Origin: Pictodentalium vernedei
Taxonomy: Eukaryota; Mollusca; Scaphopoda; Dentaliida; Dentaliidae
Direction: 5' to 3'
Length of the DNA: 64,000 bases
Assembly: GCA_031216915.1 (NCBI GenBank)
Contig: CM062297.1
Location: 829,090,786 to 829,154,785, forward strand
The notes below the pieces were generated by a model, which worked only from the letters and a program-made list of their open reading frames with translations, was not told where the DNA came from and did no database searches. Both the position numbers and the translations under genes were made by a program. Position 1 is the stretch's first letter, and every line of letters starts with the position of its first letter. Below, piece by piece: positions 10,360 to 21,120 of the stretch.

Positions 10360-12719
10360 AAAAAGGAAGTGAAATTTTCGCGCTTTCTTTGGAATGGTTA
10401 ACAGTTTGTGCAGTGAGAGTTTTAAAAAACTCCACGCGAATAACTTTGAAAATTGATATGGTGTACTCTGCGGGTGGCAGGTCGATTACTTCATTCTTGC
10501 AAAATGGACATCTGTGTCCTTCATGTTCGTCAAGTCCAACATTCCCATATTTAAATTTCTCAAGTGCACGCGTAATTATTTTTTAAAACACGAGACACCC
10601 GCGCAAAGCATTCCGGTCCACTTGTCTCCGTCATTCTCATATCCGTTGATTTCTCTTTAACACGACTATAGCCGGAATAATTTGCTAATACGGAACGAAC
10701 TTTTCTATCGAATAAATCAACTTTTATTAAATGTCAATATTAGCATTGCTGTTTTAGCCACCAATATTTCCAATTTTAACGATAACTGAATGATCGGGAA
10801 AACACACCATCTAAACTCGACTTGTCAAGACTATCTTATTACCGCCTGAGCTCATCATGTCAGTTTCTTGATTTGATTTAGCCATTAATTGTAACATCTG
10901 TCAAATTACCCGTGCAGTTGATCCTTCCTTAATAGGAGATTGTCTTGATATGTCAATTACGCTAATAAAATTCCAATAAAACGTGTAAACGTGGAGGAAC
11001 ATCACACATTTCTGACAATAAATTGATGTTGGAAAACAACTGGTTACAGATCATAGTCAATTTATGCAAATTAGGTTCCCCGGATGTCAAGTGGCCAATC
11101 AATCATGTAATGGATTAAGATTGAAAATGAAACGATACTGATACAATAGCAGACATGCGTAATGTTTGCTTCCGTTTGTTCTACGATTAAATGGCAATGA
11201 TTGAGTTCACGGGTCGTTAGAGACATCTGGCCACCATGTTCAATGGAAATTTGTAATTCTTTGTATCTGAGTTTGTTAAGAATGGAATATTCTTTAATTA
11301 AAACACTCTCAATAAGCGATTATAGGAGAAGTCGAAGTTGTAACGAGCGAAAAATCTAAATTGCAAATAAGTGAATGGAATATTGACGTGAGAAATCGGG
11401 GAAATCACCACAAGCAAACACATCCATACAAAGTATTTGCAATGGCTTACCGGTCTATTGTAATAAACAAATACATGTCAGGAATTACATCTTTTAACAA
11501 AAGTTTTATTATTATTAGTTTTTACATTGGAAAGTAAAACAGTTGAGGTTATTCAGCTTTCTCTAGAACAGCAGGGATTTTTAAGGCAGAAAATCCACAA
11601 TGTCTCATCATTATTAGTACGGGTTTCTGCTTCGCCCGAAGCCCAGACAGACATGGGGTCAGGAACATAAATCCTGAGGTGGGGGTGTGTGGGCACGGGT
11701 TGGGGTGTAACGTCTACAAAATTGTTTTCCGACACAGCCTTCGTCGAGCACTCTTCGTGCAAGGTTGGGAATTGCACAACGATCGACAAGGAAACGTAAC
11801 ACAACTGCCCAACAAAACTGTAACTGCCGTCCAATTGTCCGACGCAAATTACTGTTAATTGCAGGCAATCGTTTCTTTTCTCTGCAGGGAAAAAGTCATA
11901 TCAGCCTGTTTTGCACTGCTGTGTCACAAATTTGATTTACGGTTTTGGTGCCTGTCAGGCTATGAGCACCAGGATAGGGGGACGCATATATAATCGGTTA
12001 TAATTCTTCCCGTTCCTATAAGATTTGCAAGCAGAATTGGAGCCATCCTTGATCGAGTTTAATTCCTCGGTTATTTTTTAAGTCATTTTTAAGGTTAGGA
12101 CCACAGCTGTAACTAAATGCCACCACCACTATCAATAGAAGCAAACATTTAAGAAATATTCCAAGGTGATTGTGGCATTCTCAGATCGGACTAGGCCGAA
12201 AAACGTGACAGTAAAATCCACAGAAAGGGGCCTCGCTTTAGTCAATTTCAAATTCATGGGATCGACTATTGTTTCGGGGGACTATTTGATTTCCGAGAAA
12301 GGAAAGACGCCCCCTCCCTCCAACCCTCGCGTCTGGGCATTTGTCGAACCAAGAGGAGTGTGCTATAACGAAAGAATTTCAAAGCTGCTGAACTCATCGG
12401 GCCGACCATGGGTTGATCCTATGGGGGAAAAGTCTGATTGTTGGAAAGGAGTAGATGCAAAATTTGATTTAAAATTTTCGACTCCTCGAGAGTGTTTTAT
12501 AACAGGAATTTAACGAGGCTAACCTAGGAATAAAAAATTTAATTTATCTTGTTAACTGAAAAAACTCTGCATTTTGCATTATCATATTCCAAACAAGTCA
12601 AAACCACACATCAACGGCTGTTAAATAATGGACGCTATGTGAGCATGGCCTGTAGTGCTATTAAGTAATAGCTGAATAATTGTGCCCAGTTCCAAACAGC
12701 AGATGGTGTAAAATGACGT
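10360..12719. other. Longest repeat-poor stretch on the left
   Basis: No repeat family or exon recognised. A 115-codon plus frame at 12166-12513 has no features I can place; it may be chance or a relic. Confidence 0.5.
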
Positions 12720-13200
12720 TTAACTATATATGGGATTCTACCATCCAGAGGGAATGGACGAGGCGGGTTATGGAGTTAATTGAGAATTACTCTATTACTG
12801 AAGATCTAGAAGGGTGGATGCTCGAGGATTGCAACAGAAACCGGTGAGCTGAAGTTAGGGCTAAGAGATCTTTCGACGGATTAAATAAAATGATGCGCAG
12901 CATTTGAGGTGTACCTGGGTGGATCGTTTCGATGGAGAGGGTTATTGTTTTTTAAAGTGAGATCAAAATCACTGGAGTGGTGTTCAGGAAGGGGTGAGAT
13001 CTGGGAAAGTGGGAAGAGAGTGTGCCAAATATGCAGCTTATGAGTAATGGAGACCTTGGAATATTTAATTTTAGAATGCCCCCAAATACTTGCCTAGTAG
13101 AACAACACTCCTTCAAACATTAATGGAATAATGTAATGGAAACATAAGAGATAAGGGGATAAAGAATGACCTGAGGGAAAGGGTCAGTTTTGTAGTTGGA
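12720..13200 (+). pseudogene. Possible decayed non-LTR retrotransposon ORF2 3' fragment
   Basis: A broken plus-strand reading contains VCQICSL, then ETLEYLILECPQ (about 13020-13090). This resembles the Cys-x2-Cys...ETxxHxLxxCP knuckle found after the reverse transcriptase in many LINE proteins. Several stops interrupt it and no reverse transcriptase motif remains visible. The assignment is weak. Confidence 0.35.
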
Positions 13201-13981
13201 AAGATTGAGAAAACGCTAGTTGGAGAAATTATGAATGCTCGGAGATTAGATGGGAAAGTTGGGGAGGTATGATCCGGCGGGGGGGGGGGGGGGGGGCAGG
13301 GTTGATGTAGGCCTCCTCGTTGGAGGACTGCGGTAAATCAGCTGAAGGCCCATGAATTATTATTGTTACATGTTGGAGAGTATTTCTGTAATTCAGCGTG
13401 ATTTCTTTGAAAGTGGCGAGATTCGTAATTAGCGTGCGATCAATGAAAACATAAGCCTTCGCGTGACGCTTTGATGAAGGCCTTGTCATATTTTATAACT
13501 GCTGCACGGTTTGCCTGGGCGGAAATGTAGTGTGATGAATTTATAATCCACTCAAGACTGGGTGTGTGTGTGGGGGGGGGGGGGGGGGGTGGGGCGTCAC
13601 GAGAAAATATCCTGCGTGGTAGAACATTATGATAGTTCGCCTCTGTCGCATTTTGTTTGGTTACAAGTTGGGGATCGTGCCTTAAATGCCCCTGCAAGTA
13701 GCTGCGGGTCTGACGCCAATAATTAGGCTATTATTGCATATATTTGTTCGTTAAAGACTTTTCGTGATATGATGGCCTTGGAAACTTCATAATGCAAAGC
13801 TTTCACGATCCCCAAATTATATGAGGTTCTGTAGAATGTTCATAAAAGTGTTTCGTTTTGAAGTTTTTTTGGAATCCATAGACATATTTTCAGAAATTGC
13901 TTGACAGAAACAGAGGCACTGTTGCCGTAATTCATTTTTAGTGGGTTGTAATTCCTGAACATGCGTTGAATTTGAGATAAC
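13201..13981. other. No gene; two G18 runs
   Basis: Runs of 18 G at 13279-13296 and 13572-13589, the second after a TG repeat. The minus-strand proline-rich frames are their translation. Confidence 0.7.
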
Positions 13982-14176
13982 TTAACTTTTTACCCAACGT
14001 AGAAAATATCAAAATTTATTATTTTAATTACTATTTTTTAAATTAAAAAAAAAAAAAATTCAACAAAACCATATCATGTGACCCCTCATTGGAACGAGCT
14101 CGATGAGCTCGTTCCAGTGAGGGGTCACATGATATAGTTTTGTTGAAATATTGAAAAAAAAAAAATTCAACTGCAA
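13982..14176 (+). mobile_element. piggyBac-like palindromic MITE, type B, right end truncated
   Basis: TTAACTTTTTACCCAACG start, TTCAACAAAACCATATCATG arms and an intact core. It ends at AATTCAACTGC, where complete type B copies continue for about 45 more bases. Confidence 0.83.
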
Positions 14177-14588
14177 CAGTAATCTGGCGACCGGAACTGT
14201 ACGCTATAATATTAATATTGCATGTCGGGAAATTTCATCTGGTCGTCAGGCAAGAGTTTGTTTCAACCCTCCAGCATTTTGAGAAAGTGACGACACTGTA
14301 TTGGACTGCTTTCCGGAAGCACTGAAAATTTGAATCAACCAAAAATCAGGCGTAAAATATATAAACACCACAATACTGCTGCATACTGTATTGCCCATTG
14401 AAACAGAAGCGACCAGTTTCTTTTCATTGAAGCCGGATACACATTTTATGCGCTCAAATAAATTAAAAGGCACTGGACCTAATGCAATGACGTCAAATGC
14501 AGTTGGATAATATGATACTGGAGATGCCCGTGAAACATTCCGCTAGTAAGGCTGACAATTTTCGTCATTGGAAGAAATTTACAGTAAA

Positions 14589-15300
14589 GTTAGCACCCCG
14601 TAATTTTCTAAAATTGTCAGTAAATTTAACACTAAGGGTATGGGAATTAAATATACAAATTAAAATTTCGAGATATTAGTGCAATTGTATCAATGACGTG
14701 CGCATCATGTCGCGAGGAGGCAAAACCTCGGCTATTTTCCTGTAGAGTAGTATAAAATATACAGAAGCTAGCTTTTTACAATTTTTCCCAATCAGATTGA
14801 ACGTTTGAATATTATTCTCCTAAAATAACAAAACGGCGCTTTATCCATCTTTTGGTGTTGCGTTACGTTTTGTCTGTTCATAAAATCAGCAGTGTGCGCA
14901 TCCTGACATATAATACAGACACTATCAATGTTTATGTGGTAAGATTTTCTAATTTATTTTCCTGGGAAGAATAAAAACTTGCAAATTACTGTAAAGACAC
15001 ATCTGCTATACAGAGAGCCAAAGTGGACTATTACGTATTTGTTTCCAAATGGCTTGCCATAAAAAAGGTAAATTTCCCTTTGCAACAACAGACAGCTCAG
15101 AGAGCTGTCTGCTGTTTTCGTTCATTAAAAGTAACAAAAGGAAACTTAGCTTTATTTTCAACTGATATCTTTGGTGTTTTCTCAGCAATTACATTATTCT
15201 TATTTGGATCTTCCACGCCCGTCTAATAATTTCAGGGGAGATAACTTTATCGAAAGTAAATTTTCACGATGAAGACAGCCAGGGATGGTATACTTTGCCC
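14589..15300 (+). mobile_element. Family C repeat, copy 2 (uninterrupted)
   Basis: This is the reference copy. It runs from GTTAGCACCCCGTAATTTTC to about AGCCAGGGATGGTA without insertions. It includes a small hairpin (GACAGCTCAGAGAGCTGTC, near 15091). No open frame of interest is present. It is the empty-site control for insertions in copies 1 and 3. Confidence 0.75.
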
Positions 15301-15694
15301 GAATCTTGTCGGCGACGCTTGTGTCAAAATTAATATTAATAATAATCTAAATACGTTACTCTGCTTAATAAACATAACAAGATCAAGTTTATTAGCTGCC
15401 AATAGCCTTTGGCTGTAGATGGATCTATTCCAAACAAGCTTAAAATTGTAGTTATCAATGAGGCCCTGAACATTCTACATCTGAAATACACAAAAGGCTT
15501 GTTTGGGATATTCGGGCTTTTTTGAGGAAGGGGTAGGGTGGGAGTTGGGTTGAGTGTCAGCCTGGTGATAGGTAAATTTATTGGTCAACAGAAAACGTCT
15601 AAATGACTTGATTGATATGCAGACAACAAACGTCTAATTCACCTTCAAAAAAGGGAATCGGATATTTCCAATGAGATTATATTTCAAACAGGGT
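15301..15694. other. No gene recognised
   Basis: Unique sequence between family C copy 2 and a MITE. A GGCCTTTTGTGT-like short inverted match (AAACAAGC, GCTTGTTT at 15433 and 15492) is the only structure. Confidence 0.45.
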
Positions 15695-15943
15695 TTAACC
15701 CTTTACCTAACGAATCGCCCGCATCCGCCCGCGTAATATGCAAATTCAGCTGTTGAAAAAATATTATTTTTCAAAAAATTTCAATAAAACCATATCATGT
15801 GACCCCTCGTTGGAACGAGCTCGTCGAGCTCGTTCCAACGAGGGGTCACATGATATGGTTTTGTTGAAATTTTTTGAAAAAATTTAAAAAATGATATTTA
15901 AAATAATAAATTTGGATATCGTCTGCGTTGGGTAAAGGGTTAA
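15695..15943 (-). mobile_element. piggyBac-like palindromic MITE, type B
   Basis: A complete copy with TTAA at both ends and arms AAAACCATATCATGTG. The core pair is CTCGTTGG and CCAACGAG. It is oriented opposite to the copy at 2645. Confidence 0.92.
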
Positions 15944-16403
15944 TATCGAGAACGAAATTTTCTGGTTCTTGTTTTTGAAAGTCAGTCCCATTTTGGGCCA
16001 TTCGGCTGCCGGACTATAGGGTCATTAGATGTGTCAATGTCTGGAAGTAAAGGGTTTAATGCAACTTTGTGCACTGAATCCGAATCTGAATGATGCGACT
16101 CTCCAAACTGTAAACCTTGAGCAACACGATTCAGGATGACATCCAAGAGGGCCCCCAGAAACTCCCAATATGTCGCTGCGTGCCCAACGTCACATGTTTG
16201 TACAATCAACCGACTATCATTGTGTCATATTCCTAGGCCAGGAGGCTATATTCTTCTTCACTTCTGTTATTAATTGGCCAAAGATATCGTCCCAAATGAC
16301 TTCAAAAATATCTGCCATGATAACTTAATTTCAGGAAAATTGGCCGAAATATTTGTTTCTGACATATTTCAACATGCATGCTTCCAGTTTGTTAATAAAT
16401 AGA

Positions 16404-16547
16404 TGATATGGAAAGAGTGTTTTCTCATATAATATTTATAAAACGAGTGTAAGAATTTTCCGTTTTGGCGATCCTCTGGCGAGCCCAAACGGAAAATTCG
16501 GACGAGCTTCATAAATATTATATGAGAAAAACACTCATTTCATATTC
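16404..16547. repeat. Long hairpin, ~60-bp arms
   Basis: GAAAGAGTGTTTTCTCATAT and its complement, with an inner stem GAATTTTCCGTTTGGG-like around 16455-16500. No other copy noticed. Confidence 0.75.
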
Positions 16548-16598
16548 TAATTATCATATGACACACAAACGCACAAATTAGCCACTTAGTATGACTTT

Positions 16599-16819
16599 TT
16601 AACCCATCACCTAACTTAAGTTGCAGACGGCACTTGGAAAAAACATCCTCGTGTAACTAAAAAAAATCATTTTTTGGTTCCAAAACATAGGTTATGACCC
16701 CTCATTGGAACGAGCTCGTCGAGCTCGTTACAATGAGGGGGTCATAACCTGTGTTTTGGAAGCAAAAAGTGAAAATATAAAAAAAATGAATGGCGTTTTT
16801 CTTGTAGGTAAAAGATTAG
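16599..16819 (-). mobile_element. piggyBac-like palindromic MITE, type A
   Basis: It begins TTAACCCATCACCTAAC and ends TAGGTAAAAGATTAG. Arms are shortened and the core is intact (ATTGGAACGAGCTCGTCGAG). Confidence 0.85.
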
Positions 16820-16870
16820 TACAATATAACCCACCCTAAATAGGACAGATAACGTAAATTCTCCCTACTG

Positions 16871-17045
16871 AAATTATGCAAATGTCACCCAGTTGTATTT
16901 TGTTTAGCCAATCAAATTGTCCAGTTTTGAAATTGACCAATGAAAGCTCCCAGCTCTAATTATGCAAATTATGAAAATGTGGCCCAGTTTTATTTTGTTC
17001 GACCAATCAAATTGTCCAGTTTTGAAATTGACCAATGAAATTGAC
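16871..17045 (+). repeat. Tandem duplication with octamer and CCAAT motifs
   Basis: Two units share AATTATGCAAAT, CCAGTT-TATTTTGTT, CCAATCAAATTGTCCAGTTT and TGACCAATGAAA. Each holds one ATGCAAAT-like octamer and CCAAT boxes. Whether they bind anything is unknown. Confidence 0.75.
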
Positions 17046-17639
17046 GGAAGGCTTTATTTATCACTGATTAATACGAAAGCAAAATATCAAATGTTTTAAA
17101 GTGAACAAAACGGACGAGTCATATGATAAAATTCCTTATTCAAGCAAGAATCTATAAAATATTTTAATTCCCCGGCTTGAAAGCTATCTTACGATATACC
17201 CGACTCAATATTAATGATCAAGAATGGAGGGAGATAAGGCTACTGAAAATTTCGCAATTTTGGTCGATTCCTCTTTGGATTATTAATGTATACGATTCAT
17301 TCAAGTCTATTTTATTAACAACTGCATGTATATTATCTTACTCACATGTAGCTCTAAAGAGCTCTTTTTGTTGACACTTTTGTCGCAGGAATAATCCTAA
17401 ACGCTCTTGATTACTTAGTGCCCTTCGCATTCGTCTAACGTATGTCAAAGTTGTAAGACGCAGGTTTTCGTGTCTAAAATTCTGAGTTCCCAAAATGAAT
17501 CAATAATTCGGTTCACCTTTTCCCATTTCCTATTTCTGGTTTTGTATTATTTCATATATTGTGGGCTGTGTTCTTTATTTTCGATTCTTTGTCACTGTAT
17601 TGTTTTAACTTCGATACTATTGAAATGTCTGCGAGTCCT

Positions 17640-20600
17640 GACTGCATTTCAGTCTCATTTCTGAGAGCAGATGAACGGGTGATTTGTCCAAACGGGGACC
17701 TGATTGCATTAGCAAACGGCGAGTTGATGGACTGCTCGACAAAATCGAACATTTGACTCCTGAACTGACCATTTGGTATCATAGGTCATGTACGGCGACA
17801 GACACTTCCACTGATCATCTAAAAAATGTTCTGAAAAGAACAAGAGAAGCCCCCAGAAAAAAAACGTTCTCGCAGGTCTGATCTGAGATGATTGCTGTAG
17901 TTGTGGTGATTTGTGCAAAGCTCGTGATTCGAAGCATCCAGATAGGCGGCGATCATTCCTCGAAATTCCACCTGTGAATAAGCCAGGTAAAGATTCATTT
18001 CAGGGTGTTGTTTTGTCTGTGATAAGCGAGAAGTTACTTGGTCTAATGAAATACGCTTGCGCTTAGGTGGTCTGACTTTTGATTTGCATGCTGCAGACGT
18101 CCGATACAATCATCATTGCTATAATAAATTCGTGTTTCCAAAATCCAAGAATTTGCTCGGAGACCTCAGAAAAGGTCCCTTTAAGAGGAGGCATTTTGCT
18201 GAGAGCTGAGTATGGTGAATGGAGATAGGCAACATATACTGGACAGAGCTGAACATTTCGGTTCCTATCAGGCGGGTCTATTCCCAGCATGTGTACATCC
18301 GTTGATGCCCCATGTGAGTCACTTTGAAGTCGTTAGGGATAGCAAGTTTCTTTGTTATCAGAGAAACTGTAGACATACCATTACAGCCTCTGGCGACGAT
18401 GAGTTTTCATCAAGGAAAATCCTCAAACCGATCATTAAACAATCTGATAAACCGGAAATTGCATCACATGACAAAAATTTAACCATAGATAGTTTGTCAT
18501 CGTCGTAAGTTTCACACTTCTTGAGTTATGTGATAGCTTGAAGCATTGCCTTCGGTGTCAGTTGCAAGTATTACAAGATATGCAACGAAATCTTTCACAC
18601 AACTTGAAGTTGCCTTATCAAGTCTTATAAAAAATGTTCTTAATCGGCGAACGAATTTGCAGTAACAAACAACAGGCTTTGACGAATTTAGAAGGTTCAA
18701 GACCTCAGTAGTATGTGCATCAGCCAATAGTTGACGAGAAGGGGTGGTATTTGGAACCAAATTTATGCAGGCCGTTGGTGACCATTATGATAAATCTGTA
18801 TCGTCAACGAATGGGTTTCAAAGGGCGCCGCAACCACTGGGATGTACAAAGCGGAAACTCATACCAAGAGTGAAAAGGTTAGACGTTTCCAATGATTTGC
18901 GGACTGATATCGACATATATAGTTTGAAATGATTACTATGGATATGGTTGTAAAGGCTCTCATCCATGATTACGATGTTGCCCGTGAATAAAAACCAAGT
19001 CAGAGCCGGTATTGTCGTTTGGATTTAGATTGTTTCATAAAGCCAGCCCTTTTCACGATGCTCTTCATATGAGCTGGACGGGAAAGAGAATGGCTCTTTC
19101 ATTTGTTAAACACATGCTTCCCTATTTTGTTGCATCCGTTCCTTGGAACTTATTTCAGATACGCTAAGGTGTAACTTATTAAAATGTTCAAATTACCCAA
19201 GGAACAGCACAATCACTTCTTGAATCGCGAGCACCACCACCAAAGGTTGTAGAATGGGATATGATCAGACATGATGATTCAGACCACTGTAATAAGATAC
19301 GGTCATGGGCCTAATAGAATGTCACGTATAATGCTTATTGAGAAGGAAGTGCGGATGTGACCGCGGGGTTTGAATATTTTTTACCAGTTACACTTTAGAA
19401 GCCGATTAGTGAACTATGTAAACCTTTCGATGTTAGGCGCAACTCCGGGGTGCAGACCCACACTACACCAATTTTGATTGCACTCAATCGTGCAACACGA
19501 CAATGGGAGCACATGTATGCGAAGGAGTGTGAAACGGACGCTATTTTTGGACAGATCAAGCCGGAACCAATCATCAATCAATGTTCAGATGTGATACCTG
19601 GACACACGCTCCAAATGCAGTAGGATTTGTTGAAGTTGAAGGAAGTGGGAACACTTGTTGTGATCACAGCCCACAAAGAAAAGAGTTACAGTAGAATAAA
19701 AATGGACTCTGCAAACAAGTCTAATCTAAGAAAGACTATTGGGCGCTGCATTCCCCCGTTGGATCCGAATAAACACGAGTCATTGTTTATGTCTTTGATG
19801 GAAAAGTGTCAAACCAGAGCGTCAGTGCTGATAAAGCCTTATAAATAGGCCAAACACCACTTGAGTAGTTTCAGCGTGAGGTTTCTAGTGGTTTCCATAA
19901 TTCTCTCTAAAAGACTGTGACCAACACCGTATCTAATAGGAAGTAAATCCAAATAGGCGAGATTGAAATGATCGACACCTCTTTGATTAACTCCAGAATA
20001 CTCGCTCGCCAGTCATCTGGTCGACCAATGTCCATGGCTGACATTCTGAAACATGAACTAGCACCTGTCCCGCTATCGATGTTCATGAAAATGTTCAAAG
20101 GCTAAATCATGTCCGAGGTCGAAACTACCATTTGAGATCCCTGGCAGGCAGCTCTCGCCGTCTGATTTTTCTGTTGTTGATGGACGTGCAACTCTCTGGG
20201 TTGAGCATTTAGCTCCCAATGACACTGTATCTGATTTCTTACATTCCGTCAAAAGCTATATCTTTTCTCTTCTCAGTTCCGTGTTCGTCATTTTGCCAGG
20301 TATACTGAATACTGTTAATTCAGCAGCCAGAACAGAGAGAACGAAACGTGCCACTAAACATAAAAAATTGGCTGCAAACCTATCCTTGTCGTCAAGATAT
20401 GTCATTCTGTTGAATGCAGAAATGCAATAAAAACAATTTGCAACTGACTGACCTTATATGCTCCCGAATTGTTTACAGAGTTTCCAAAGAGAGGTATTCC
20501 AACACGTTGGTTATCACTGGCAGCATATTCCCACTCACGTTAGTAAGAGAAGACAAAACCCCCGATGCTAGCCTTCCACATGTTTTCATGTTTTCAAAGA

Positions 20601-21120
20601 AGAAACAATCCTAATTAGGAGTTGCTATAGCTACCGAGAAACGGAAATGACCAAAGCAAGGACCAATGCTTGGTCCCACAAGACGGCTAAGGCAAGGGCG
20701 GTTGTTCACATAGAAGTTTCACTGCCTCCCTTCTCAGAATCATTTAAACAAAATATAAAACGCGCTTACTTCCAGGCAATGGTGTGGTTTGCAGCCGATG
20801 CTAAGATACCTCCCGTTCAAGACCCATCTAGATTTGAACGGATCCATGACAAGTAGTCCAGCCCCCTCACAGGTCACTAAGCTGGTCAAGTGTAGTTTTA
20901 GTTCTAATCAGACTTGCTGTAGCAAGGGATACATCTGTGCATCTGCAAATATGTTTTGCCTTGCAGCCTGCCACCGTCAGAGTAAGAACAATTTCACACG
21001 GCAGACGAAAATTCCGATGAGTGAAAATGCTGAAAAGATATCGATATATGATTGCGAAGATGATTATTTGTTTCAAGTTACTGCTCACTACCTAACCTTC
21101 ACGCTTGTCCGAGGAGTGCT
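17640..21120 (+). pseudogene. Decayed copy of a long repetitive Cys-tailed protein gene
   Basis: Open pieces in shifting plus frames follow one another in a consistent order. 17650-17880 has CPNGDLI and then DGLLDKIEHLTPELTIWYHRS. 17880-18210 has NEIRLRLGGLTFDLHAADV followed by NHHCYNKFV. 18730-18930 has FGTKFMQAVGDHYDKSVSS. 19480-19850 has NLRKTIGRCIPPLDPNK, interrupted by a stop. 20220-20560 has RTERTKRATKHKKLAAN and then LQLTDLICSRIVY. 20640-20860 has AWSHKTAKARAV and AMVWFAADAKIPP. 20850-21010 is a Cys-rich tail with SSNQTCCSKGYICASA. From memory this matches a family of large uncharacterised proteins present in many copies in cnidarian, mollusc and lancelet genomes; I do not know its function. 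At least five frameshifts or stops are present, and a segment usual before the AWSHKTAK region seems deleted near 20600. It has no introns. Confidence 0.6.

Noticed and set aside
12166-12513. 115-codon plus-strand open frame
   Set aside because: No recognisable domain, no splice or promoter context, and composition does not stand out from the flanks.
13229-13697. Proline-rich minus-strand frames
   Set aside because: The proline runs are translations of the G18 homopolymers.
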